Source: Akebia trifoliata
Taxonomy: Eukaryota; Streptophyta; Magnoliopsida; Ranunculales; Lardizabalaceae
DNA length: 64,000 nucleotides
Direction: 5' to 3'
Assembly (NCBI GenBank): GCA_017979445.1
Contig: CM030714.1
Span: forward strand, 4,402,001 to 4,466,000
The translations under genes were made by a program, and so were the position numbers. Under the pieces are notes generated by a model that searched no databases, was not told the DNA's origin, and worked only from the letters and a program-made list of their open reading frames with translations. Below, piece by piece: positions 11,811 to 24,864 of this stretch (its first letter is position 1; each line of letters begins with the position of its first letter).

Positions 11811-12880
11811 TGCACGAGTCGCGACATTGGCACCTACTTAAAAATATGATGAATGAGTTTCATTCCTATTAGTACTTGAACCCACAATAATAATTAAACA
11901 TTTGAAATCTAAAATCCTAAATTTCTGCTCATGCCATTGGGTAGGATGAAGATAACTCTTCTTAGTTCTTCCATTTTCTATTAATTTTAAGGTTCAATAA
12001 AAATCATTATTTCAACGGAGGATTACTGTAATAAAAGATGATTATTGTTGAATTTCATTCTATTTTTTTATTTTCTTATTATTTATTTCATTTGTTTGAA
12101 CTCAAATGAATGATTCTCAAGAACTCAATATAAAAAGAAAATAACTCAATCAAATGACCACAATTACAATGAATATGATAATTCAAAAGTTGTAAATAAA
12201 ACTTGTATCTATCCATGTATTATCGATCTTTATTTTCATGTTTTACATTTTACAAAAAAAACTCCATGTTAACAAAGTTTTTAGGTACACAAAAAAAAAA
12301 ATGTCGAAAAGACACATCTGACATGACTTATTTAATGTCACTCATGTTTTGTCGACATGGCTTAAGCTATGTCACTCATGTCCTATTGACATGACTTAAC
12401 ATATGTTGATCTTTCATAATCGGCATAAGCAAATAAATTTTTTTTTTTTTTTTTTTACAAATCGAATAAATTATCAATAAGTTCTTGTTATCAATACTTT
12501 CTAGAAATATTTGTCAATGTTTTTAAACATTCAAATGTTAATTAGAGTTTTAACCCTAACATAAATCAATTCTTACCATTTGTCTTATTTTTCGAGTTAC
12601 AAATATATTACAAAGTAAAGATGATAAATAAATAAAAAAGAATTTAAGTTTGATGCTTAGCAAGATTCATAACAACTCCTAACCAAAGATGAAACTCTTT
12701 GTGGGACGAAACGTGTTTGATTGGTGAAAAAGAAGTTCGAGCCTGACTGACAAAAACGGCGTTTGATCGGTGCATATAATATATCACGTGGGTATATTGA
12801 CAAATTCGTTATAAATTCCGGGGGTGCAACTACGAAGATGTCTCAAACAGTGGGTGCCAAGTATCGCGACTCTTTCTGCA
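11811..12880. mobile_element. TIR element B, inverted relative of element A
   Basis: It begins TGCACGAGTCGCGACATTGG and ends with the inverse, GCCAAGTATCGCGACTCTTT then CTGCA. Reading B backwards follows A, for example GAACTAAGAAGAGTTATCTTC in inverse around 11950 against GAACTAAGAGGAGTTATCTT at 11516. It is about 1.07 kb with no coding capacity. It lies about 80 bp before the start of the PDAP1-type gene, so it forms that gene's distal promoter. Confidence 0.6.
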
Positions 12881-13081
12881 TTATTTGACCGTATCTTTTT
12901 CTAACTTTCGAAAAGCTGAAAGACATTTCGAAAAAGAAAAGAAAAAGCTTAGGGTTCTCGAATCAAACTGAGACAGTGGAGAGAGAATCAGTGAGGAAGA
13001 AAGATTGCTCGAAAGAAAATATAATCTCTTCTTTCTTTTGATCGATTTCAGAACCGGAGTTCAAATCTTTCGTGTTCGACA

Positions 13082-14644
13082 ATGGGAAGGGGGAAATTCA
13101 AGGGAAAACCTACGGGTCGAAGGCACTTCTCAACTCCCGAAGAGATGCGTAAGATCTTTCTCTCTCTCATTGTTTCTTCGATTGAGATTTTTAGGTTTTT
13201 CTTTTTTAATTTGAGTTCTGGTGTACTTTTAGATCTAAATTGATGACTGTTTTTTAATTCTGTTTAATTTTTTTAAATTCTGTTGAAGTAATCTGAGTTG
13301 AACTAAATATTCAAACTCAACAACCTTGAATTAAATTGAGTTTTTATCTGAGTCATCTAGGAATCAAGAAATTCTATGAAACTTGAACAATTGGGATTTG
13401 ATTTAATACGGAAATTACGAATCCAGTAGACTTCTTACTAAGATGTACTCATGTATTGTTAACTGGTTCGTTCGGTTCACTCGGTTTGAATTTGGGTTTG
13501 CAGTTCACGGTTTGTAGGGGGGTAGGCAGAGATAAATTGTTTCTTGGTCCATTTAGGTTCAATTCGCTAGTTTTGTTTGCTTGTTCATATATATGTATAT
13601 ATACTGTTTAATAAATAGAAATCTGTCCGACCGATTGAATTAGGTTCCGACTAGTTGAGCAAAATTTCTGTTTGGTTATTGGTCTGGTTTTTATAACCTT
13701 GTGTATGACTATGTATATATTACATAGGTAACATATGTTAGGTATTATCCCTAGCTTATTATGTGATAATGCGAGTCACACAAGTTCAACACACTATCAG
13801 GATTTGCAAATCACATGAGAAACTCATTACTATGACCTGACACTAAGTGTGTGTTTGGTAACACTTCTGTAGTCTGAATGGAGGTGGTTTACCTTTTAAA
13901 TTTAGAATTTTGGTTCAAGATTTCAAAACCGAAATTCAGAAGTTTTGAACCAACGATTGGGGGGGGGGGACACTGGATGAAACTTCTGAAGTCTGATTTC
14001 TAGTTTCCAGACTTCAGACTTTAGAAGTGTTTCCAAACATAGCCTAATAGTATGCTTTTGTAAAAAAATCCTGAACTTTTATTCAAAAAAACTAGATATG
14101 GATCCTAAAAAGGTTTTCCTTGTGAGGAGTTGGTTTTGTACGTGGGAAATGTTCTTTTAGGTGCCTTCATGGCCCTGTAGACTTTGTAGCTTTTTTGTAC
14201 ATCATTTGTAGCTATATGCTTTTGTAACTAGAGGTGTTTCCCTATTTTTGTTCTCTTAATATAATAAATCTTCACCTATAAAAAAACAGAAGAAATAAAA
14301 ATAGAAGTTGTAAGAAGAAAATGATATTTAGAACATGATATGACTTTGAGCACGAGTAGGTTTAGATTGTTAGATTCAGCAATTCAGTCTTCAAGGATCC
14401 AAAATTGACAGCACCTACACCGTAAACTAGTAGGCACTTCTTCCATTAAAAATATATGAAGTTGTCTTTGTGCAGAGCTAGATAGCATACTTAAGAAAAG
14501 AAAAGAAAAAAGAAAGATAGCATACTTAAACTTACAACTTTTTTGTTTTTTTCGATAAGTATTGAACTTACAACATTAATACAGGAATGAGGCAGGATCT
14601 ATGGGTGTTCCATCGACTTTCTTGAAGAGGGAAAGAAAAGATAT

Positions 14645-14716
<72 letters not shown>

Positions 14717-17700
14717 TTTAGCATACGCTAATTCCTTATTATTTTATTGTTTGAATTTTATGTCGTGGCTTTTCATTTTTCTGAATGTTTAGTACTATAA
14801 TTAAATCATAGTATGTGGAATCCTCATTTGATTTGCATCTTTAAGTTGTAGTTTGCAGTTGATGTTGTATTTCTTGAAGTCAGCTTATCAAACATATGCT
14901 ATGATAGATGATATGAAGTAATGGCTGACTTAATCTCTTTTTTTTTTCATGCCTTAAATAATTGCAGTTGCTGGTACCTCTGCTCGCCCTCGTACTTTTA
15001 GACAGGTATGCCTTAATAATAAATAAATAAAATTATTCTTTAAAAATATTACCTTTTGGGTTGCTCATTTCAATAGTTTGATGTGTCTGATGTGTTTTTG
15101 ATCTTGGCATTTAGACCTCTCTATTGCATTCTTCTATTTTGATATCCAATTACAAATGATTTTTCTTACAATATCCAAGGTGCAGGATTAATGACGATTT
15201 AGTGCCACTAGTTGTTTTATTTTTTACCTTTAAATTTTTGTCTATGGTATCTATTTCTTTTGCAGAACTTTTGAATTCCCTCTCTTGTTAGCATTGAGAA
15301 GAAGCTTTTCCTTAACCTCGAATGTGAGGATCATAATTAGTTTACAGCTTGTTTGAACATACCAAAAATGAAGGCAAAATTATTGTGTTGGCAAATGAAA
15401 CTGAACAATTGGAAAATTTGAATGAATTGGTGTGACTTGATGGCATGTTGGAAAGATTGTCATTTTAAATAATAATGTTATAGCCCTTAAATTTAGGGTG
15501 AGGAATGTGCAACAAAATCCTAGTTTTCGTCAAATTGATTTTTTTGGTTCACTGTTGTTGACTGTTCCTATTCATGACAAGCCAAAATCATTGATTGCAC
15601 AATGCGTTGAGAAAACTCATATATTGACTTTGAATCTGAAGGCAGGGGTGAATTCTGAAGGATGACTTCGGTATCATGTTCTTTTTCTCTTTTTCGTTTA
15701 TATGTAGACATGGGCATGTGTCACACAGATAAAAATTGTCAAGCATAGAAGCCCCCCCCCCCCTTCCCCTAAGAATCTAGAAACGACGACGTAAGTACAC
15801 AAATGGATCCACAATGATGTCATGCATGTATCATAAAAAACAACTAGAGGTAAATTGAGTCAATCACATAGACACAAAGATGAATATAAACCGAAAGTGT
15901 CATGTATGTATAATCAAAAGAATTAGAGATAAATTGAGTCGCATGTACACATTTGTTACTGGGAAAACAAACAAGGAATTATCATATTGCTGACAAAGGA
16001 ATCATGGTCTTAAGTCTTAAACCTAGATCTATTTATCAAAAAAAAAAAAAAAGTCGTAACCAAGTTTACCCTTTTTTTTATAGGTAACCAAGTAAAATAC
16101 TTAACAATTCGTTTATCAAAATATGACAATGATCTTTAACTACTACAATGAGGGAAGGTGGAGTAAAGTGGTTTGACACCAAAATTTGGAAGACCAGAAC
16201 TAGCCCAACATTTATATTTAACCGTACTATTATGAAGGCCATTTTTGTCAAAACAAATAAAATTGCAATCCCATGATCACTATAACAATGTTAGGTAGTT
16301 TTCTAGAATTACAAAATATCCTTTTATTATTATATTATCTTCAAACCCAATGTAATTATTTTAAACTATAGAAAGGCTCTTATTAAATGATAAAATATGA
16401 TATAAAATTAGATTATTTATCTGAGATTTTTAAAATGATTTGTGATACATGTGAGTTTGCATGTGCTACCCACTAGTAACTATAATCATATTAATTATCA
16501 TTCGTGATGAGTATATTTGCTAGTATCATTTTGATATTTATGTTGTTGTCCATGTAATAGAGGTCTTGATGTTTCTATTTCATGTCACTTTTTTGAAATT
16601 AATCCTAGTAATTGTTTTTATGAAATTAGCAAATGCATTGAATCCTAAATGCTTTGCTTCCTGTCTGCTCTTAAGTTATTTTTCATTTCTTCTTTCTCAG
16701 CTATCTTATTGACACTGCAGGAAGAAGCTGTAAACCAAGTTGAAGAAGAAACAGAATCTGAAGAGGAATCTGAAGAAGAAGAATCAGAGGTCTATTAATT
16801 GTCTTACCATTTGTCCCTGTTATTTTGCCTCTCTTTTTTATTGGCTTCTCGCTACATCTTCTTTAATTGGCACTACATTAATTGGGCTCCTAATTGTTAC
16901 TAGTGCTGAATGTTGGCAGAAACGGAAAGGCACCCAGGGTGTTATTGAGATTCAGAATCCTAATTTGGTAAAACCAAAGAACGTGAAAGCTAGAGATGTT
17001 GATGTAAGTTGGTGATATAATACAAAATATTTTGGTTGCTTGGATATGTTCTTGTTTTGCTGGTTACATGATCTTGTCAATTTGTCGAAACATATTACCT
17101 AAATTTCAGCACAAATGATACCAAGATGATAATATAAAGATTATCATTTAAAGAATAGTTTCCATAAGATAGTGCTACAATTCATGTCTCCCAATAAATT
17201 CAAATTTTATTTTGCACTACCTATGTAATGAAAACATTTGAGTTATCTGCTACTGAGAATCACATTAATTTGGTTTCATGATTTCATTATAATTCTTAAA
17301 TGTGTTGGTGATTTGGTTCACCTTTTAGCTACTATCTCTCAAATTAATGGAATGGTCATCTTGACCAATGGCATTGTCATCTTTGCACAGTCAGTTTGTT
17401 GTAATGCTACTTCAAGACAATGTGTCGACCGTGGGCTCCTGTCAACCAAGTTCAGAAATTAGTGGGGGCGAGGGTGAGGTTGATACCTTTTTAGGTGGAT
17501 TGGTTATAGATCTGTTATTAGTGTAAGCTTCTATTTTTATTGATGAATCTTTTTATAAGAAACTATTATATTTCTTAATTGCTTTATTTCTGTCCAAAGT
17601 TTGTGTAAGAAAAGACCAATTCATTGGCTGTTGGTTGGAAAATTTGGCACTTCGGCATATATTGTCATTTCTTTATCTATTGTTACATAACAAATAAAGA

Positions 17701-20684
17701 AAAACCTCATTTACTTGAGGATTCTCAACACTTTATACTGAGACCAAGCAAAGACATACGATTGAGCAATGTTTTGTCATTTTTTTTGTAAGTATCTATT
17801 TTTTCTTCTTGGTTTTCTAGAAAATTGTTTTTCAGTTAAATAATGCAATTCCTATTTTACAGATTGAGAAAACGACTGAACTCTCACGGCGTGAAAGGTT
17901 CGTAAGATGTTCTTATTAAGTTCTCTCCTTATGTTGATTGTTAAAATAATGTTTTCTTATTACAAGTTGAATGAACTTTTTTCCCCGTTTTATTCCATGC
18001 TTCTCTTAGAAATGATTATCTTGTCTTTCACTAGTAAATGGAAATTCTTGTGTTTTTTTCCTCACTGATTTATTTGTAAGTTATATTAATGACATTTTGG
18101 GGACGTAGCTTATAGAAAAATATCAAGTCCTATGTATAGATTTTCTGAATATCCATGCCATTCTTTCCTTGTAGAAAGGAAATTGAGTTTGTCACTAATT
18201 GAATGATTCCTCTTTGTTTTCCCTTTCTCCTACTACGTTCTAATTCCTTGCATATGTATTTAGTGATAGTTGTTTTGTCCTTCACTAGTAAATGGAAATT
18301 AATTAATCTTTCCTCATGAATTTTTTGTAATTTAGATTGATAATATTGGATATCCAACTTCTAGAAAAGTACAAGTCCATGCTCAGAGGCTCCTATGCTA
18401 TTCTTTCCTTTTGAATAGGAACTTGAGTTGTTTTTCTCAACTGGAGACTTACACCTCAAGTCTCACCCTAAGGCTGTCAAAAAAGACCTTGAAGAAAAGG
18501 CTCTTTTCCCTCAAAAGCTTATTTCTATTCAAAGAAGTGTTTTCAAAACATAATTCTTGAAATAGGAGCATTCACCATAAATGTTTTGTATTATTTATTT
18601 TTTTAGTATCATTTCATAATTATCTTTGGTACAACATGTAACTGACATTAATGTCTTTAGCTATATGTATCATAATCATATATTTTCTTTTAGCCCTAAA
18701 CCCTACAAGCCTAGTCGATTTGCAACTCTGGCAATATCTAGCTCCTTCTTCTTCTTGTTCTCAAAGTGGTGTCATACTGTTTTAGTTAGAGCAATTGTTA
18801 AGCTATAAGTATTAGTTTTGTTTGAGGGACTAACAACTTGAAAGTTGGACTGGCGAAACTATGGATGTGATTCAATTTTAATTAGATGATTTTAAAATTT
18901 GGATTTGGATTTGAAGACCGTTAGCAAATTCCATTTGCTTCATCCTGATTTATTTTTTTCTGTATGGTTGGATCTTGGTTTTTGGTGCAAATCTTATTAC
19001 AAATAAAGAAATCTTTTAACTTCTACATGACATCTTTTTATTGGTGGAAAACCTAATTTTAGTGTTACAAAAAATCTTCCTAACATGGAGAAAATCACTT
19101 CCATAAGCACATGAAATGGCTTATCCATATCATCTCCTCATTTATTTTTGTTATTCTGATTGTGTATTCAGGATAAGGATTAGTATTCTACTGTAATTAA
19201 AGAATTTTATTTTTATTTTCATTATATTTGTTTACAGAGAGGAAATAGAGAAGCAAAAGGCACACGAACGATATATGAAGCTGCAGGAACAAGGAAAAAC
19301 AGAACAAGCAAGAAAAGATTTAGGTAAGCTATCTGTAATAATGGTAACCCAAAATCTGGTTTGAAATATCAACGAATTATAGCCTTTCTATGACCTTCCC
19401 TTCAAATTTCTCAAGGATCCCCTTCACCATGGCAGTTTCTTCATCTAAAATCTAATTTCCTTCTGCTAGCACTTGTCCTTAAAAGATGTTGACTTTTTGT
19501 TCTTTAAATCCTACCACCTTATTCTTGTGCACCTTTCATTTTTTTTCTTGTGCATCATGGTTTTAAAACTCGTTTTGACGTCTCAGACAAGTTTTCTGAT
19601 ACATTTGAGTCGTCTTGTTCAATTCTGAGAAAAATGAACCATGGTTTTAGTCTTTTATATCTCGTCCAATACATTTGACTTGTCCATCTGTCTTGTTGGT
19701 GGACGATACCGAGACGTATTGGACGAGTCGTCTCGGTCTCGGACAAGACTTAAAACCATGTTGTGCATCTCTTAATGCAAACATCCAGAGCCACTGAATC
19801 TATTATGTGTGGTCACTCTTCTGGAATAACCATACAATTTTTTTTTTTTCATGTTGAACATTCATTTTAAAAAGGAAAAAAGTTTTCATCATTACTAGAT
19901 CAATTGTAGAATGTTAGAAAAGGCTCATCTCTGATCTTAAGGTCATATTTCTAACTGCATACCATGTGTCACGAAAACCATGTTGAATGGGCAATAATTG
20001 GTTGAGCTCTTCCATAAACACCCTATATTTTCAGTCACTAATAAAACTTCAACACTTAAAAAAGGAGGCAAGATGTTCCACTTTCGGCCTAGACAGGAAC
20101 GAAACATTGATTCAAAAATATTTGGAATGTTTTGGTTTAGACTCTCAGTTTTTCTCCCACCGAAACATTGTCGCTAGATGAGATTTTAAACCTTAACATC
20201 ACGTTCTTAAAACAATTAGTTCTCCCATCTAAAAAAATAACTCTCCCATGTGAACAATTGTCTCCCTTGCATCATATTCCCAGATCAAGAAAATTGTAAA
20301 ATTTTGTATAATTAGGTGTTTCTTGCATTGTTTTCATTTGTTTCTCCACGTGGGCAACTGCATTACCTACTAATGTAACTATCTTTGATGATTTAACCTT
20401 GATGTTGATAGTTACTCCATCTTTCATTTGCTTGTTCTTTTATATATTATTACATATATCTCATATTTTGACTTTACATGCACTTCCAGAGCGATTATCC
20501 CTGATACGCCAACAAAGGGCAGAAGCTGCTAAGAAACGAGAAGAAGAGAAGGCCGGTATGTTCTCTCACATCCCACTCACATTTTCTTACTCTTTTTATT
20601 TATTTACTTATTTTACTATTGAAATGGGCGTTCTTGCCAATTCCCTCAGCTAAAGAGCAGAAGAAGACCGAAGCTCGAAAATAA
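13082..20684 (+). CDS. PDAP1: PDAP1-type 28 kDa heat- and acid-stable phosphoprotein, eight exons
   Basis: Coding exons: 13082-13148, 14968-15005, 16721-16789, 16920-17003, 17863-17897, 19238-19323, 20490-20555 and 20650-20684, all with GT-AG borders and consistent phase. They total 480 nt and encode 159 residues. The protein begins [17 protein letters not shown], has [13 protein letters not shown], a Glu/Ser acidic block (about 36-58), then [19 protein letters not shown], the helical [20 protein letters not shown], and a basic [15 protein letters not shown] end. This is the Casein kinase substrate PP28 domain. Plant members are small conserved proteins of uncertain function; the animal homologue associates with PDGF and RNA. 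The start fits the conserved MGRGKFKGK. Intron 1 carries a TA microsatellite and a small MITE. Confidence 0.93.
13847..14044. mobile_element. Tourist-like MITE (PIF/Harbinger) in PDAP1 intron 1
   Basis: A 198-bp element with inverted ends GTGTGTTTGGTAACACTTCT and the inverse of AGAAGTGTTTCCAAACATAG, flanked by TAA on both sides (13844-13846 and 14045-14047). The TWA target duplication and the TTTGG ends fit PIF/Harbinger. It contains a G9 run. Confidence 0.7.
14641..14713. repeat. (TA)n microsatellite, PDAP1 intron 1
   Basis: About 36 TA units with one interruption. No hairpin MITE is inserted here, unlike the other long TA tracts in the window. Confidence 0.95.
18021..18428 (+). repeat. Intronic tandem duplication, about 250-bp period
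   Basis: TTCACTAGTAAATGGAAATT occurs at 18027 and 18281. AGAAAA(A)TATCAAGTCC-type sequence recurs at about 18112 and 18361, and CTATTCTTTCCTT-type sequence at about 18159 and 18399. Two diverged units lie side by side in PDAP1 intron 5. Confidence 0.7.
19556..19760. mobile_element. CATGG MITE E1 (8-bp TSD) in PDAP1 intron 6
   Basis: A 205-bp element with ends CATGGTTTTAAAACTCG and CTTAAAACCATG. It is flanked by TTGTGCAT on both sides (19548-19555 and 19761-19768). The interior is rich in CTCGTC/GACGAG-type motifs in inverted arrangement. There is no coding capacity. Confidence 0.8.
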
Positions 20685-23600
20685 TATTCTCCACCTTCAT
20701 ACAAGAAGAAGTATAAGCTCTTTATCCATATTTAATTAACTTATGTGCTCAATCATCTAGTAATTCTATCAGAATTGGTAATTGTGGGTGCGGTTTTAAC
20801 TATATCCAATATGATACTTAATGGGATCAAATGAATTCTAGTTTATCAGATTGTTGCCTCTTTTGAAGTTTGGATGCCACAAATTGCCTTTATATTTTAG
20901 ATGCATTCTATTAACGTTTCATGACATTCCCAAAAGCCTAAGGCAGCGTTTGGGAATGCGCCTATGCTTTTCATTTTTGATTTCTGTCAATCAAAAATTG
21001 AAAATGGATCAAAAACAGAAGTTGCCCAGACATTTCATGTCTGAGAATCTGATAGAATGTATGAGAATTACTTTATTTTTTATAGTTAATAACTAAAGGA
21101 TTGGGTTATAGCTACTCATGAGAAAACACATGATCTCAACCGTCTAAACCCTGATAATATACATCTTGATGATATACTTATCATGATTGATTAATCTCAG
21201 CCATTGGATTTCATGTTTACACGGTCTGGATTACACGTTTTTTTCGAAGAGTTATACTTCATGAGTCATACGTACCAGACCCATAACTAAAATATGCCTT
21301 GGAGTGTAAGTAGGAGACTCAATAAATGCCCTAAAAGTTTAAACACAAGTGGCAAAATTTGAGTGGGACCCACGTCTCTTTAGTCGCAAATCTCGCAAAT
21401 AAATATATTAACAACTGTTAACTTGTTCCAAGCCCTGTTTGATTCCTTTGCTTCATCGTATGATTCAAACGCCGCCCAAGATGACTCTCAAAGCAAAAGT
21501 AAAAAAATTGTATGGGTTTAATAAAAAATTGAATATCTGCGTATTACACGTGCTAAAATCTAATTTGTCACGTGTGAATGGATAGCACGCGACAGAGTGT
21601 ATTTCAACTTGTATACGGAAGGTATGTCTTTGCCTTTTCGATACGTAAACGTAAACAGGTGACCAACCCAACTTCAAAAACATGACATCATGTCTACCTA
21701 AGCCTAACCTAGCTATTATTTATTGTGTAGACACGTGTCATACGTTTTGAAAGTTGGCATCAATTCTTTTGAAGCAATTGTCTTCACTGAAATAACCAAT
21801 ATTGGACGGGACAACTAATTTGATGGTTAGTAGTTGCGTAGAGCAATTATATTAACACAAGACATGTTATACAAGAAAAAAATTGCTTTTTTTTTTTCGG
21901 TTTTTTCCTTTTATCAAAAACTTGATTTTATCCTCTAATATTTTATGTAGCACATTTTGGGCATTAATCCTACAATCTTATCTTTTAATGATCCAATACA
22001 CAAATAATCAAATTAATTCGGTATGTCACTCCATATAAAAGTGACTATATTTAAATGCTGAATACGTGCTAAGGTGGTTGGTACTTAATTGATTGGTAAA
22101 TTTTGACAATCAGATCAGATTTAAATACTTTTTTGAAGTTGATTTTAACAATTGCTTAATCAATTTTTGTCTTCAAATCTATTAAAAAAAAGTCATGTAG
22201 GAGTGAGTTCAATGAGGAACACACGAGGACACCTTGACTTGGTGGTGTGCGTTTGTCTATAGATGCGTTTTACTCGTATTTCAGAGCAAACACATTTATA
22301 GGCATGTGTGTGCCACCATGTCAAGAAGTCTCATGTATATCTCCCATTGATGTTACTCTGACATTAATCTATATATAAAAAAAAAGGGTTTCCATCAAGT
22401 TTAGGGTGACATCAAGTCTTTGTTTTTGTTATTATTATTATTATTTTTTTGAAGTTGTGTTGGACTAACATTGAAATGTACCTTGTGGGAAAAACATTTA
22501 TAATTTTTAAACGTATCTATGAATTTAACACACATCTACATCAGAAATATCTCATACAATATACATTTTAATGTTACTTCAGCATTATCCTTTTCTTTAA
22601 ATAAGAAAATAGGGCAGTCAATGGATTGGGTCCGGATGGGTCAAAGTAATCTAATGTCAATGCATCGAGTAGATCCAATAAGATTCAGATCGGTCCATGT
22701 CAAATTGGAATTTTATCTAATCTCAATATAAATCCAAATTTGACTCAATGATAATTGGATTGGATATCAACCAAAACAAATTCAATTTGATATATACAAC
22801 ATAAATCAAATTCATATATTTAAATAAAAAATATATAACATAGTTTATTTACATCATTCATAAAAAAATTTAGATGGGGATATCTGATTGATCTAGAACC
22901 TATCCGAATCGGATTGGATCTTCATTGAAACCCAAATCAATTCAGACCCGAAGTTATCCTAACCAAACATATTGGATTTTGTGTCTAGTCTAGTCCGATC
23001 CATTAAGGGACATATAATGTTAGAAAAATAGAAATTCTTGCTTCTCATTGGATAAAAGGTATAAACTCTGATATATATGATTTAGCCATGTGGATTGCTG
23101 AAGCCGCCAAGCGAAGACCCACTCATTTGGTACACGGCACTTACGGATTCACATGGACTAGATCACAAGGCCACGTTATGCTCATACCTTACAACATGTA
23201 TTAAGTATTACACTTCCCCACTTAGTTTGTTTGCAAATCTAAAATGACAACTCTTGCACTAATTAATTAATCCCAATCCTTCATAATGTATATATATATA
23301 TATATTTCTTAAACTTCAAAATTAATACCTAAATTCAAGAAATTTATTGTAGAATTTTCATGGTTATGGTTTTGGAGAGAGGGTTTGGACTTTAGAGTGC
23401 CAATAAGAACATGTGAATCTTACTATAAGAATCTAAGTTCTTTGGTTTACAACATTGATTGGAAGGAGCATGGATCGATAACATGGATGAATATGAGCAA
23501 GTAAGAATTAACAAAAGAGTTAGGATCTAAAATGGTGTAAGGTTCCAATAATAAAGGTAAGGTGTCTATTTAACATGTTTTTATTGGAGTTTAAAACACT

Positions 23601-24400
23601 TAGAGAGCTTAACAAAGCCTTGGACACAGTCCGATGTGTTTTAACTCCAATAAAAATGTACCATGTAGACATCTAACGTTGTTATAAGAACATAACACCA
23701 TTATGAATCACGACTCTTAATACAAAAAATATGGATTTAGACGTAATTTAATGGAAGAATGAAATTTGTTCAATTGATTCCATGTTTTGGAGTGATACTT
23801 GATGATGGACACCATTATCAAAACCAATCAAATTAATTATATATAATAGTCTCAAATTCCTTGGTATAGACAATCAAAAGAATGATTCCAATTTCCAATA
23901 TTTTAGATATATTTATAGAAGGGGGGCATTACGCTTAATTCAAGCACTAACTAAGGATTGTCCTATTTGCACCCACTTATTAAACACATTTTTTTGGGGT
24001 GAGATGAGTAGGGGTAAGTGGGTGCACTTTTTAAAAACGTTGGGCGTAGATAGAACAGCCAACAAACTAATCCACTCAACACAATACATAGAAGGGGGCA
24101 TCATGTCTTAATTTTTTTTTTTTTTCAATAATGTCCTTTATTGAGTTAAAATTAAAATTATAAATAATTTCATTTATTGGTGTGTGATAAAAAATAAGTG
24201 GAGCGTTATTATAAACTCTAGTTCATAGACAGAAAAGCCCTTTTTATTCTTTTATTCAAATATTTGATGCTTGTTTGAGGGGAAAAGAAACAAATAACGG
24301 CTAAATGACATTGTTGGAAATTAAGAAAAAGATAAGGGTACGTTAGTAAGAAAAGGATAAAATATGTAAGAAAACTAAATAGAAACCATTTGCTTATATA
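20685..24400. other. Intergenic between PDAP1 and the RING gene
   Basis: No gene recognised. Structures seen: a hairpin-like inverted repeat at 22200-22360 (ACACCTTGACTTGGTGGTGT against its diverged inverse), GGATCGGATTGG-rich hAT-like sequence at 22615-22990, a short TA tract at 23289-23304, and an inverted repeat at 23546-23675 (TTTTTATTGGAGTTTAAAAC / GTTTTAACTCCAATAAAAA). Confidence 0.45.
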
Positions 24401-24445
24401 ATCAGAATACAGGCAGAGAAAGGATTTTTAGCCGTTTGGTCTTCT

Positions 24446-24524
24446 CCCTCTCTCTCTCTCTCTCTCGGGCATCGAACATCGAACAATCCAACAATCGATC
24501 GATCTGTTTCTTACAGTCGAATCG
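24446..24524 (+). promoter_or_regulatory. 5'UTR exon 1 of the RING gene, with CT microsatellite
   Basis: A CT run (24446-24467) typical of plant 5' leaders is followed by a good donor after ATCG (GTGAGA at 24525). A second non-coding exon is probably 24759-24864 (acceptor GGTTGCAG, donor AAAG/GTAGTA). The third exon starts at 27636. The transcription start is not mapped, so the left end is approximate. Confidence 0.5.
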
Positions 24525-24864
24525 GTGAGATTTTCTTTCGATTGCATGTTTTTAATTCTCCAATCTGGGAATTCTTAGGGTTTTTTTTTTCCTCGATTAT
24601 TTCTTTCCTGGTTTCGATCAAGATAGATATAGCTTTTTATGGTGTTCAAATGGTAGGGTTTCCTTTTTTCTGGTTTATAATTCTTGTATTTTGAAACAAA
24701 TCCCTCAAATTTTTACCTTATCTGATAAAAAATTATTCTTTTTTATGTTTGGTTGCAGGAAGGGTTTGAAATTGGTTGAATTCTGTGGTTAAGATCGTCC
24801 CTTGTTGAATCTACTCTGTTGGTGGGAGTGTTCTTGTTAGAGAAAGGGTTTTTAATGATCAAAG

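Noticed and set aside
14601..14792. Open frame rich in alternating Ile and Tyr
   Set aside because: It is a translation of the TA microsatellite inside a PDAP1 intron.
15752..15765. Poly-C run as a possible regulatory or quadruplex element
   Set aside because: Only a single C-run is present, with no repeated tracts.
20938..21100. Another Tourist-like MITE starting GGCAGCGTTTGGGAATG
   Set aside because: The left end looks suitable but no inverted right end or target duplication was found.
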